Shown here: positions 28,201 to 35,947 of the stretch, piece by piece
Layout: every line of letters begins with the position of its first letter
Numbering within the stretch: the stretch's first letter is position 1
From: Desulfobulbaceae bacterium
GTDB lineage: Bacteria; Desulfobacterota; Desulfobulbia; Desulfobulbales; SURF-16
Direction of reading: 5' to 3'
NCBI GenBank assembly: GCA_020444175.1
Contig: JAHLLM010000007.1
Span: 1 to 64,000, forward strand
Length of the DNA stretch: 64,000 bases
Notes under the pieces: model-generated
Databases searched by the model: none
What the model was told of the DNA's origin: nothing
The model's input: the letters and a program-made list of their open reading frames with translations, nothing else
Translations under genes and position numbers: made by a program

Positions 28201-28830
28201 GACTACAAGGAAGATATAGCACAGGTAATTGATACGGAAATCTCTGATCTTCATAACCGCAGCGACGGCTCGGCGGTGAGAATAGGAGGACTAATCAAGA
28301 CAAGAAAAGACCTGAAAAGCAAAAAAGGTGATCTCATGTCTTTTATCACCCTGGAAGATACAACAAGCAGTGTTGAGGTCATCGTTTTCCCTCAAACCTA
28401 TGCTGCCTGTGCCCATCTCCTTGCTGAAGACTCTCCACTCATCATTCAGGGCGTACTCCAGAAAGAAGAGGAAAGAGGGGCGAAAATCCTGGCCGACGCC
28501 ATTGACCTTCTTGCCGATGCCCGCAAGAAATATACTGCCTCGGCAAGGATTATGCTCTATTCGGATCGTATCAACCGCAAGAAAGTAGAGGATCTGAAAA
28601 AGGTGATCCACAGGCACCATGGCCCCTGCCCTGTTGCACTGACCCTTCATTTCAATAAACGAGGGGAAGCGGACATAGACATCCCGGAGGATCTGACAAT
28701 CAACCCGAGCCGGGAGTTTACCGATGATGTCGCAAGTACTCTCGGCTATGCAGCAATTCACTATATGAAGCGACAGGCCGAGATTGCCCAGAAGAAAAAC
28801 GGCAAATGGAATGGAAAAAAAGGGAACTGA
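25282..28830 (+). CDS. dnaE: DNA polymerase III alpha subunit
   Basis: This 1182-residue replicative polymerase has an N-terminal PHP domain (FVHLHVHTQYSLLDGA at about 11; ITDHGSMFG). The catalytic palm carries GPGRGSGAGSLV and the acidic MPDFDVDFCQERR motif. A finger/HhH region with GFNKSHSAAYALISYQTAYL and a C-terminal OB-fold domain (RIGGLIKTRKDLKSKKG) follow. Length is standard for bacterial DnaE. The PHP histidines look intact, so residual phosphatase or exonuclease activity is possible. No strong ribosome-binding site precedes the ATG. Confidence 0.96.
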   Translation: MTEQTPPPANFVHLHVHTQYSLLDGAIRLSDLLAKCKEYGMDTVAITDHGSMFGALEFYVKAKKAGIKPIIGCEFYIAPNSRSDKSAKSAGKAAFHIVLLAMDITGYKNLLKLASIAQLQGFHYKPRIDKEVMIAHSEGLIALTACLHGEIPYLIAKEKNMDLARKKAKELQKIFGDRLYFEMQENGMEEQTIVNNGLKVLSKELGVPLVATNDCHYLNREESQAHELLLCIQTGKTILDANRFQFSTDQLYFKSPDEMRHEFSHCPESVATSVEIANRCNLELEFGNHYFPKFPVPEGETLDSMFEKIARDGFKDRLVEIRAREKMTPELEKTYRDRLNMEIDVIKTMGFPGYFLIVADFIRWAKEHDIPVGPGRGSGAGSLVAFSMLITDIDPIPYGLIFERFLNVERQSMPDFDVDFCQERRGEVIKYVHEKYGGDDHVTQIVTYGSMKAKGVIRDVGRALAMPFGDVDRIAKLIPDELKMTIKKALKEEPRLKDLHNRDEQVKKLLDIAMVLEGLQRHTSIHAAGVVISPEPMVEYLPVCKGPKGEVLTQYDMKYTEMTGLIKFDFLGLKTLTVISRALKLISEVRDEPLDISKIPMDDPKTYDLLCKGDALGVFQLESSGMRQLLMKMKPEVFSDLIALVALYRPGPLESGMVDDFVNTKHGKMVATYPLPQLEPILKETYGVIVYQEQVMKIANVLAGYSLGDADNLRRAMGKKIPAVMEEQRGKFMAGAEKLNVPLDKAEYIFDLMAKFAGYGFNKSHSAAYALISYQTAYLKAHYPAQFMAALLSCDVNNTDKVVRYINECKDHGIDVLPPDINESNQDFNVINDCVRFGLAAVKNVGGAALDSIMEERAKDGPYQSLGEFCSRVDSRKVNKRVIESLIKAGAFDSVGAKRSQLFAILDQAMDQAQASQRDKESGQLSLFSIMPEETKVKSTTIPLPDIAEWDEKTRLAAEKETVGFYITGHPLDDYKEDIAQVIDTEISDLHNRSDGSAVRIGGLIKTRKDLKSKKGDLMSFITLEDTTSSVEVIVFPQTYAACAHLLAEDSPLIIQGVLQKEEERGAKILADAIDLLADARKKYTASARIMLYSDRINRKKVEDLKKVIHRHHGPCPVALTLHFNKRGEADIDIPEDLTINPSREFTDDVASTLGYAAIHYMKRQAEIAQKKNGKWNGKKGN

Positions 28831-28841
28831 CGCAGAGGCTC

Positions 28842-28990
28842 GCGAGTGTCTGTCCATAAATGGCCCTTTTGACCGATATCTGCGTCATGCTTAAAAAATT
28901 ATCCTCGGAATATCGTATATATGCCTCCGGTAATTTTTTGCGCAATCCTTGATCTCGAACAAAATGACCTATTTCTGGACAGACACTCGC
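28842..28990. mobile_element. MITE-like element, family F (149 bp)
   Basis: Imperfect 25-bp inverted repeats bound the element, from gcgagtgtctgtccataaat at 28842 to the complementary arm ending at 28990. The interior is AT-rich and non-coding. It lies 11 bp after the dnaE stop, and its last base is the first base of the (reverse-strand) stop codon of the YkgJ gene, so it separates two convergent genes. No clear target duplication is seen. A similar isolated end is at 34267-34290. Confidence 0.7.
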
Positions 28991-29769
28991 TATCTCTTTT
29001 TGCGCATCTTCAAGGTCGGCATGTCGGCCAGTACAAGTTTCAACCAGTCAAAACCAAAAGATAAGAGGGCTTCGTCATCGGTTTCAATTGACCTGATTCG
29101 GTTTTTAGGAAGCTTGAAGTCGGCAAGCAGGTTGTGCTGCTTGACGTAGTCCCGGAATCCGTCAATATTATAACAGACCATAAAGGCCAATTTCTGCCTC
29201 GGCCCGGCTGCACCCTCCCCGGCCCAGGGATTCTGTGCAAAAAGGGTATCCATCTCGGCCCACTGATCAGCCATGGCATTATGGAAGAGCAGCTTCTGGT
29301 TGCGGAGCCATTCCTTCACGGACCATTCTTCATTTTCACCGTGACCTTTACAGTATTCATGGTTGGTCAAAAAATAAAACTCCTCAGCCCTTCCCTTTTG
29401 GGGAGTCCTGTCAACGCCACGTTCAAGGGGGTACATCCGACACGAAAAAGGGCGATGTTCATAGACCGTGCACCCCTCGTCCCCAAGAAAAGGGCAGGCA
29501 TTATCTGCCGACATTTTCATCATAATTGAAGGGAAATAGGGATTTGCCCCCTTTACCACCTGCACATATTTCTCCAGAAATTCATCGGAGCGGATACCAA
29601 GGCTTTTCTTCAGCTCTATGATATCATATGGATAGAGGAGCATATCCACGTTGCGGCAGCATGTCATAAAACATGAAACACCGGGATGACAGGAAAAGGA
29701 AAACATAGATTTTCCCAGAGGAACCATGCCCTCTGGAAAGGATTTTTGTTGTGAACTGGAATCTTTCAT
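28990..29769 (-). CDS. YkgJ family cysteine cluster protein
   Basis: This 259-residue protein has conserved cysteines in CHPGVSCFMTCC (about 27-38), CPFLGDEGCTVYEHRPFSCRMYP (C at about 92, 100 and 110) and EYC. This is the CxnCxxCC zinc/iron-cluster family (UPF0153/YkgJ). The family is thought to bind a metal, but its biochemical role is not established. The gene is convergent with dnaE and separated from it by a MITE-like element. No membrane segment or signal peptide is seen. Confidence 0.82.
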   Translation of the reverse strand: MKDSSSQQKSFPEGMVPLGKSMFSFSCHPGVSCFMTCCRNVDMLLYPYDIIELKKSLGIRSDEFLEKYVQVVKGANPYFPSIMMKMSADNACPFLGDEGCTVYEHRPFSCRMYPLERGVDRTPQKGRAEEFYFLTNHEYCKGHGENEEWSVKEWLRNQKLLFHNAMADQWAEMDTLFAQNPWAGEGAAGPRQKLAFMVCYNIDGFRDYVKQHNLLADFKLPKNRIRSIETDDEALLSFGFDWLKLVLADMPTLKMRKKR

Positions 29770-29951
29770 CGTAGTCTTTTAAACGTCAGTGTGAAGTGAA
29801 TGTCATAAACTTACAGCAAGGTAGTGTCACGTGTTCAAACTGTTTCACCACTAAGCTCACGAATAAATCGAAGTAAAAAGAGCATGCATTGCATTTTGCT
29901 CTTTATTCGAAGTGTTGGAAATTACCATTTGCCCAGGATTAGGTCAAGGTG

Positions 29952-31775
29952 ATGAATCGTTTTAGTCATATATCTTTAGGACTTGTTCTTCTGGCCTTTC
30001 TGACCTGCCGGACATGCTGTTTTGCCTCTTCTTCCCCCGAGCTTACGGCCTGGGTCGTACGTTGGCACATGGACACCCCTAAAAAAATACAGTCCATCTG
30101 CAAGGAAGCAAATGGCAGGTTTCAGGATCTCCTGGTCCAGGTTCGAGGTCGAGCCGACGCCTATTATAAGAGCGACCTTGCCCCTCGGGCTGAAGAGCTC
30201 GACACTTCTCCCGCCGCATTCGACCCTCTTGCCTCAGTATTGAAAGAATGCAGGGGGCAAAACATCCAGGCCTGGATGAATGTCTATTACCTGTGGACAG
30301 GAGACCAACTCCCACAAAATTCCTCCCATCCAGCCCAACCCGATAATCCCTGGATGATCAAAGATAACAGCGGCAGAAAAGTCTCAGACTATACAGAGCT
30401 TGAGCAGGCTCAGAACTGGATTGAAGGTATCTATGCCGACCCGGCTTCAATTGAATACAGGAAGCTCTTTGCAGACGTTGTCAAGGAAATTGCCTTCCGT
30501 TATCCTGTTGAGGGAATCCATCTTGATTTTGTTCGCTATCCAAACGCACACTTTGGCTTTGCCACCGAACTTGCCGTTCAATACGAAAAAAAATGGGGCA
30601 TTGATCCACGCTTCCTGCCGGAAAAGATAACTCCTGAGGATTTGAGAAACTGGTACAGCGGCAGTATGAATACGACAGACCAGCTCCTTGTCACAGGAGC
30701 TCTCATCTGGGCGGAAATGCGAGCCCAGGCAGTAACAGATCTTGTGAGACAGGTTAAGCAAACTCTCGGGCATGTAAACAAAAACCAGACGCTGTCTGCG
30801 GCTGTTTTCCCGGACTACCTGCCTGCATATCTTGACAAAGGACAGGACTGGCTGACATGGGCTGAAGAAGGGCTCATTGATGCACTGTACCCCATGGCTT
30901 ATTTTGGCGAACAGCAAAGGGTTACAAGACAAATAAATGATGTTGTGAGTGCAACCAGAAACCTAAATACTCCAATCATTGCCGGTCTGGGTGCCTATAT
31001 AAAAAAGCCCGAGGAAATCGGCAGTGAAGTTGCAAGTTTAGATCTTCCTTCCCTGCGCGGCATATCCTTATTCAGTCTGGGGCATATCATGAGAAAAAAA
31101 GGAGGGGTCCTGCCTTATGTTCAAGCGGTATCAAATAGCTCTGATAATAAAATGAAAAAGGCAGTTCACGGAATCCTCGGAATGCATCAGGATAACGATG
31201 TGCTGCAAATGATAAAAGAGTTTAAGATACTGCTGGCCAATGAGGATTCAATAAAGAAGGGACACTCTTCAGTCATTGCTGAAAGGCTGTCTCATTTCTC
31301 AAAAGCAGGAAAAAACCTGTTTCCTGAGACAATAAACAGGTTGGCAATCGGAAAAAGCCATGTAGCGGATTGGCTTGAAATGTATGGAATATTCCGTTAC
31401 GTCCATCCCTATGACACGGAAGAGAAAAAAACGGAACAGCAAAAACTCTGCAATGAAGCTCGTTTGAAAATGCTTGCAGGTGCCAACATGGGCAAGGTAT
31501 CAAAAAAGTATTCCCAGGCCGGCTCAAGGCGCTTTCAATCACGCCTTCCACGCTACTATCTGACAAAAGACCGCAAAAAAGACCAACAACTCGCCAAACT
31601 CAACACAGGAGAGGTGAGTCCTGTATTTGAAGAAGAAAACGGTTACTGGTCTTACAAAATCATTGACAGGGGCCAGGAAAAAACTGCCCTGTTTTCTGAG
31701 CTTTCGTGGCCGGCCAGAAGAGTCCTGTTCAGGGAAAAAGTGGCCCGGATTTTATCGGCAGCAAATCAACTGTAG
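29952..31775 (+). CDS. Secreted GHL10-type glycosidase fused to a parvulin-like domain
   Basis: This 607-residue protein has a hydrophobic signal peptide ending near CFASSSPE. The first domain (about 30-390) fits the glycosyl hydrolase-like 10 family of TIM barrels: WVVRWHMDTPKKI, a GIHLDFVRYP motif with a likely catalytic acid, and ALYPMAYFGEQ. The last ~120 residues (LKMLAGANMGKVSKKYSQAG; LNTGEVSPVFEEENGYWSYK) look like a PpiC/parvulin rotamase domain. That pairing is unusual. The start is the ATG at 29952; GTG at 29949 is possible. The last 10 bp overlap the convergent DUF5619-like gene. The 182-bp gap upstream has only a small hairpin. Confidence 0.75.
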   Translation: MNRFSHISLGLVLLAFLTCRTCCFASSSPELTAWVVRWHMDTPKKIQSICKEANGRFQDLLVQVRGRADAYYKSDLAPRAEELDTSPAAFDPLASVLKECRGQNIQAWMNVYYLWTGDQLPQNSSHPAQPDNPWMIKDNSGRKVSDYTELEQAQNWIEGIYADPASIEYRKLFADVVKEIAFRYPVEGIHLDFVRYPNAHFGFATELAVQYEKKWGIDPRFLPEKITPEDLRNWYSGSMNTTDQLLVTGALIWAEMRAQAVTDLVRQVKQTLGHVNKNQTLSAAVFPDYLPAYLDKGQDWLTWAEEGLIDALYPMAYFGEQQRVTRQINDVVSATRNLNTPIIAGLGAYIKKPEEIGSEVASLDLPSLRGISLFSLGHIMRKKGGVLPYVQAVSNSSDNKMKKAVHGILGMHQDNDVLQMIKEFKILLANEDSIKKGHSSVIAERLSHFSKAGKNLFPETINRLAIGKSHVADWLEMYGIFRYVHPYDTEEKKTEQQKLCNEARLKMLAGANMGKVSKKYSQAGSRRFQSRLPRYYLTKDRKKDQQLAKLNTGEVSPVFEEENGYWSYKIIDRGQEKTALFSELSWPARRVLFREKVARILSAANQL

Positions 31776-32026
31776 ATAAAAACATACTCATCGTCATTGA
31801 CGCTGATTCGCAGCCGTCCCCCATGGTTGCGCCCGTATACTTCCCAACCCGGCGCACCCTTTATCTCGCACTTCATGCAGCTTGGGGAATGTTTGTCACG
31901 AACTCTGTCATTCCAGGAAATGAGCATGGGATCTTCTTCATTTTCAGAAGCAATGGCAAGGGCCATCTTTCTGGCAAGCTCATAGTTCAGTATGCAGCCA
32001 TTTACTTTAATTTCAACTCGTTCCAT
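31766..32026 (-). CDS. Small conserved protein, DUF5619-like
   Basis: The 86-residue soluble protein reads like the small archaeal/bacterial DUF5619 (AF1514-type) family, with MERVEIKVNGCILNYELARK at the start, HSPSCMKCEIKG and GWEVYGRNHGGRLR in the middle. I recall this family from sequence pattern only and its function is unknown. Two cysteines form CMKC. A MITE-like element inserted with its edge just 10 bp upstream of the ATG, leaving no recognisable Shine-Dalgarno sequence. The gene overlaps the end of the glycosidase gene on the other strand. Confidence 0.72.
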   Translation of the reverse strand: MERVEIKVNGCILNYELARKMALAIASENEEDPMLISWNDRVRDKHSPSCMKCEIKGAPGWEVYGRNHGGRLRISVNDDEYVFIYS

Positions 32027-32036
32027 AGTCTTTTTA

Positions 32037-32252
32037 ACTCAACTTTCCGACTTCATGTATTGTCTTAATTTATGGTGTTATTTGTAGGTTGGGTTAATTT
32101 CCAATAACCTCTGTTCTTGTTGGGTTATAGGTCTTTCAACTTTTTTACTTATTGCTTGCTACCGAAAACCCAACAATTCTGGTAGCATGAAACGAATTTA
32201 ACCCAACCTACAATGTAATAACAACGAGTTATGTCAAGTCGGAAAGTTGAGT
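32037..32252. mobile_element. MITE-like element, family A, copy 2 (216 bp)
   Basis: This copy has the same perfect 17-bp terminal inverted repeats as copy 1 (32037-32053 and 32236-32252). It is flanked by a 5-bp direct repeat TTTTA (32032-32036 and 32253-32257). It is the same length as the element at 110-325 and differs at about two bases, so both moved recently. It lies directly upstream of the DUF5619-like gene and downstream of the selenoprotein gene terminator. Confidence 0.92.
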
Positions 32253-32275
32253 TTTTAAATAAGTTGCATGGTAAT

Positions 32276-32306
32276 AAAAAAGGGCGCTTTGCAAGCACCC
32301 TTTTTT
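32276..32306 (-). terminator. Rho-independent terminator of the selenoprotein rhodanese gene
   Basis: On the minus strand the RNA forms a GGGUGCUU/AAGCGCCC stem (one U-G wobble) with a three-base loop, preceded by As and followed by six Us. On the plus strand the same position is a C-A mismatch, so the minus strand is the likely functional direction. It starts about 33 bp after the stop codon of the rhodanese gene. Confidence 0.8.
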
Positions 32307-32339
32307 ATTTACTGCCGTGTTGTGAAAAATGAAAAGATT

Positions 32340-33650
32340 TTACTCTTCAGCCTCGCAGCCGTCCTCATCACATTCAACATTGGCAACAAGATATCTGGCA
32401 TTAAAACCGGCCTTAATCAGTTCCTGATACGCCATCTCGGCACGGGCACCTGTCGTACAATGGACAAGGATTTCCTTATCCTTTGGAAGGGATTCTATTT
32501 TGGCTGTCAGTTCATCCAGGGCAATATGCAGTGCATGTTCAAATTTTCCTTCTGCAGCCTCATCATTGGTTCGCACGTCAAGAATAACAGAACCAGCTGG
32601 ATTTTCTTCGACAACCCTGTTGAAATCAGCCAGGCTTACTTCGCCTTTTTCAAGCACTCTGACCCAGACAATTTCATCGGGAGAGGGAGACGTGTCAAGA
32701 GAATTGCCGGCAGCAACCCAGCCATCTATTCCTCCATCCACATAAGAAGTAGTTTTATATCCCCAGCTTTTGACGAGTTTGTATGCCTGTTTCACCTCTT
32801 TTCCATAAAGGACAACAGGTGCTGACATATTTGAAGGAAAATCATCCTCGGCATCTTCGAGGTCTGCCATTGGAATATTATAGGCCCTGGGAATATGACC
32901 TTTTTTGTATTCTTCCGAGCTGCGAAGATCAACAAGAACATGATTGCCGGTTTTTATGAAATTTTCACTGGCAACCACCGCATGGCCGGTTTTTTTCCAG
33001 CCAGGTACACCCTTGAGCATGACCTTAACATTTGTATATCCGTTTTTAACCGCCAGACCGGCGGATTGAGTGCTCATGCCTCAGGTAGGCCCCCCACAGA
33101 AAAAGATTATTTCAGTGGCTTTGTCTTTGGGTAAAACAGCTAAAGTGTCTTTTTTTATTTTTGCAACAGGGATAGATACGGCAGTGGGTAAGGAGCCTTC
33201 GTCAAAACGTTTGCCCGGACGAGAATCAACAAGATAATAATCTCCGGCCTTGGCAATCAAATCGGCGACATAGTCCGGCTGTACCTCGACAACACCTTTG
33301 GGGAGTTTGGCAAGCTTGGGCTTGATAACCGTGGCAACCTTGTCTTTGCCGACAACCTGATATTCAATGATGGCGGCATGTCCCTTTTGTGCATGTTCAA
33401 CGCCTTTGGTGTCATCAGTGAATTTAACCATCATGGTTTTAGCGTCTTTTCCCTTACCAACGCTGATTGAGATGGTTTTTGCTTTATTGGATTTACCGAC
33501 GACCTTGCCTTTATAAACATTTTTTTCGGCTTGCGTTGCAGCCGAAGCAGGTTCAGAAGCCAGGCTCGGCTGTGAGGTCACACAGTCGGCAACCAGAAAT
33601 GATGAGAAAATCATTACAGGAATGAGTTTCCGTAATATAACCTTGCGCAT
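32340..33650 (-). CDS. Secreted triple-domain rhodanese, predicted selenoprotein (in-frame UGA)
   Basis: Read through a single in-frame TGA (33081-33083) this gives 436 residues. Order: signal peptide (about 1-32), an OB-like basic segment (about 43-115), rhodanese domain 1 with FFCGGPT-U-GMST (C185, Sec190), domain 2 with DLRSSEEY but no catalytic cysteine (YGKE), and domain 3 with DVRTNDEA and HCTTGARA (C398). The frame and rhodanese homology continue without a break across the TGA (AGLAVKNGYTNVKV follows). Related rhodaneses have CGGPTC at this place, so U replaces a cysteine. A hairpin with a GGUCU loop sits 16-31 bases after the UGA. The start has AGGAGGG upstream. Without Sec insertion it would end after domain 1's loop. 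Confidence 0.85.
33050..33064 (-). promoter_or_regulatory. Bacterial SECIS-like hairpin
   Basis: On the minus strand, CCGCC (33064-33060), loop GGTCT (33059-33055) and GGCGG (33054-33050) form a perfect five-pair stem with a five-base loop. The loop begins 21 bases after the TGA at 33083-33081. E. coli fdhF has the same GGUCU loop for SelB binding at nearly the same distance after its UGA. The match supports reading the TGA as selenocysteine. Confidence 0.8.
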
Positions 33651-34322
33651 ATAATCCCTCCTGAAAAAAAAATAAAAATTATTGGTTTAAAAAAGGCCAA
33701 CCAACTTTAAAATTAAGTTCATCAAATGCGTTTTTTTGTCATTTACGAATATTTCTCATCCATTGGGTAACAATGTACAATGAATAAAAAAACAACTCAA
33801 CATAAAAAATAAAGATAATAATGAAATGCTTATATAGCGCGTACTGCTTTTATCTCTTGCCCGCAGGTAACATTCTTAAATAACATTATTTTTTCTCCGA
33901 CCTCTTCAAAAAAGAAATTTATTCCTTTTAAATTGTTTGAACGGGAAAAAACGTTTCTCAAATTCATAATTTGGGATTTTGAACCCAACATAATAAAATT
34001 CATAACTTGAGATTTATCTTTTCCAGCAAAAACAGAAAATGAGTTGCTGGAAGTGGCTGAAAGGTCTATTATTGGAACAATTTTAAATGACGTATTCTCC
34101 TAAAGAGATACAGAAAAAACATCTTGATTCAACGAGTTACCTATCTGCCAGCTACACTCTAATGCACATTATGAATCCTGATACAAAATATAATGCCTTT
34201 TAAGGCTGCATTATTATTTATCAGGTACCATCAGGTTCGACAGATCGCCATGTCAGCAACCTTTAGGTGAGTGTCTATCCATAAAATGACAAATACAGGT
34301 TACCAAACTTTCACAATATCTT
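33651..34322. other. AT-rich intergenic region without a recognisable gene
   Basis: These 672 bases separate the divergent selenoprotein and GT9-like genes. They contain no open frame of convincing length and no tRNA-like fold that I can see. A loose direct repeat (aaattcataatttgggattt near 33958 and aaattcataacttgagattt near 33996) is visible. A family F element end lies at 34267-34290. Promoters for both flanking genes are expected here but I cannot place them. Confidence 0.6.
34267..34290. repeat. Isolated end of a family F inverted-repeat element
   Basis: The sequence gtgagtgtctatccataaaa closely resembles the left end of the element at 28842-28990 (gcgagtgtctgtccataaat), with a few mismatches. 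No matching partner arm is visible nearby, so it is probably a relic. It lies 33 bp before the start codon of the GT9-like gene. Confidence 0.45.
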
Positions 34323-35858
34323 ATGGATACAGATTCAGCACATAAACTGTGGCAATATTGCCGGAACAGCGAATCAACCCTTTCCCGGTCTGCACTTATT
34401 CGGGAAATCAGCCTCACCTTCATGAACAGGGAAGCGGGAAAGAAAAATCCCGACCTCAGCGCCATTACTCTTCTTTGTGAAATAGCTTTTCTTGAAAAAA
34501 ATATGCGGACCAGGGAATTAGCTGTTACGTCCTTATACAAAGATATTATTGAAGTACTTTGCGATGATTTTTCCAGTCAGGGCGTCTCTGTCTGCAATCT
34601 TGTTCTGCTTCATATGATAGATTTTATCCGTCAAAAAGAAGAGGCAGCCAACTTTGATTCGTTATTAAACAATCTTGAGTTTTTTAATTCCCCTCTTTTT
34701 CTTGAGCGGTACATCAAAATAAAAAACTGTGACAAAGTTGACAGTTCAGCCAGAGAAAAAATAAAGAAATTTATTATACTTTCCAGAGTAACGGTGGGTG
34801 CCGATGTCGCCATTACATCAATAATCGTTCATCGTCTGCTCAAGCAATTCCCCCAGGCGCAATTCATTTTGGCAGGTCCGTCCCATTTGCCCGAAATTTT
34901 TCATGGTCTGCCCAATGTGCAATGGTGTAAATTTCAATACCAGCGCGATGGCGGCCTGATAGGACGGCTGACCTGTTGGATTTCATTATATAACCTGCTG
35001 CAAATGGAATGGCGTGGCTATGAATCCGGACAGGTTGCCGTCATTGATCCGGACAGCAGATTATGTCAGCTTGGTCTTCTCCCTCTTCTGGAAAACGATT
35101 CATCGTACTATTACTTTGCCAGTCGCGAGGACCAGAAGCAACAGGATCTGCGGCTAAGCGAATTAACAAACAAGTGGATCGATAAGGTTTTTGGAGAAGA
35201 AAAAAATATTCTCCCTCAGGTTTCCATCCGACCGGCTCACCAGAGGAATGTGACCAAATTCCTGTCTCAATTCACCGACGGTCAAAAAAGAATTGTTATT
35301 AACCTTGGTGTCGGCAATGAGGCACGTAAACGGCTGCCAGATCCTTTTGAGGAAATGCTCCTTTATCGCCTTCTTCAGGACAAGAAGACTATTGTTATCC
35401 TTGACAGCGGTTGCCATCCTGAGGAACGGGAAAGAGCCAGATTTCTGATGAAATCAATGAAACACAAAGGTATTGCAACAGCGGCTCTATCGGAAAAACA
35501 TCTCAACCGTCAACCGCTCCCGCTCCAACATGGCCTTGTCTGTCTGCAAGGTGGAATTGGCCTGCTTTCCGCCCTTATTGACCAGGCAGATGTCTTTTTT
35601 GGTTATGATTCCTGCTGCCAGCATCTGGCCACTGCCCGGAGAACAAAATCCGTTATCTGCTTCGCAGGAGCAGCAAATGATCGTTTCTTTTGTCGCTGGA
35701 AACCCCTTGATAACGCAGGCTTAACAACAACAATCCGTATCCAGGATGCATCCTCATTATCAATTTTACAATTAAACAACTTATCTGAAAAATTTGCCGA
35801 AACTATTCTCGAATCGCCTTCCATGACAGATACCAAGAACAGTAATCGGCCCAACTGA
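34323..35858 (+). CDS. GT9 (heptosyltransferase)-like protein with a long N-terminal extension
   Basis: This 511-residue protein has a C-terminal two-thirds resembling the ADP-heptose:LPS heptosyltransferase family: GADVAITSIIVHRLLKQFP (about 158-176), FILAGP, IVINLGVGNEARKRLPDPFEE, and ADVFFGYDSCCQHLATA, similar to the GT9 donor-site DSG/H region. The first ~150 residues are mostly helical with no domain I recognise. It precedes the heptose-7-phosphate kinase gene by 89 bp, consistent with a heptose-related role. Catalytic residues are not clear, so activity is uncertain. Confidence 0.65.
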   Translation: MDTDSAHKLWQYCRNSESTLSRSALIREISLTFMNREAGKKNPDLSAITLLCEIAFLEKNMRTRELAVTSLYKDIIEVLCDDFSSQGVSVCNLVLLHMIDFIRQKEEAANFDSLLNNLEFFNSPLFLERYIKIKNCDKVDSSAREKIKKFIILSRVTVGADVAITSIIVHRLLKQFPQAQFILAGPSHLPEIFHGLPNVQWCKFQYQRDGGLIGRLTCWISLYNLLQMEWRGYESGQVAVIDPDSRLCQLGLLPLLENDSSYYYFASREDQKQQDLRLSELTNKWIDKVFGEEKNILPQVSIRPAHQRNVTKFLSQFTDGQKRIVINLGVGNEARKRLPDPFEEMLLYRLLQDKKTIVILDSGCHPEERERARFLMKSMKHKGIATAALSEKHLNRQPLPLQHGLVCLQGGIGLLSALIDQADVFFGYDSCCQHLATARRTKSVICFAGAANDRFFCRWKPLDNAGLTTTIRIQDASSLSILQLNNLSEKFAETILESPSMTDTKNSNRPN

Positions 35859-35947
35859 AGGAATTTTACTGTTACTTCTTTTTAGTACTGGCAATTCCAC
35901 TCAAAAACGGTAAATAAACATTTTCAAAATATATATTCATTGAAACC

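Noticed and set aside
29862-29912. aaagagca / tgctcttt inverted repeat upstream of the glycosidase gene
   Set aside because: It has an 8-bp stem with no U-run and no second copy. It may be chance in an AT-rich stretch.
33050-33110. Split of the rhodanese gene into two separate genes, or a nonsense-mutated pseudogene
   Set aside because: The frame, domain homology and spacing continue across a single TGA, and a SECIS-like hairpin with a GGUCU loop follows at the right distance. A selenocysteine codon explains it better.
33081-33650. Lipoprotein signal at VADC of the rhodanese protein
   Set aside because: The residue before the cysteine is aspartate, which does not fit a lipobox. A normal Sec signal peptide is preferred.
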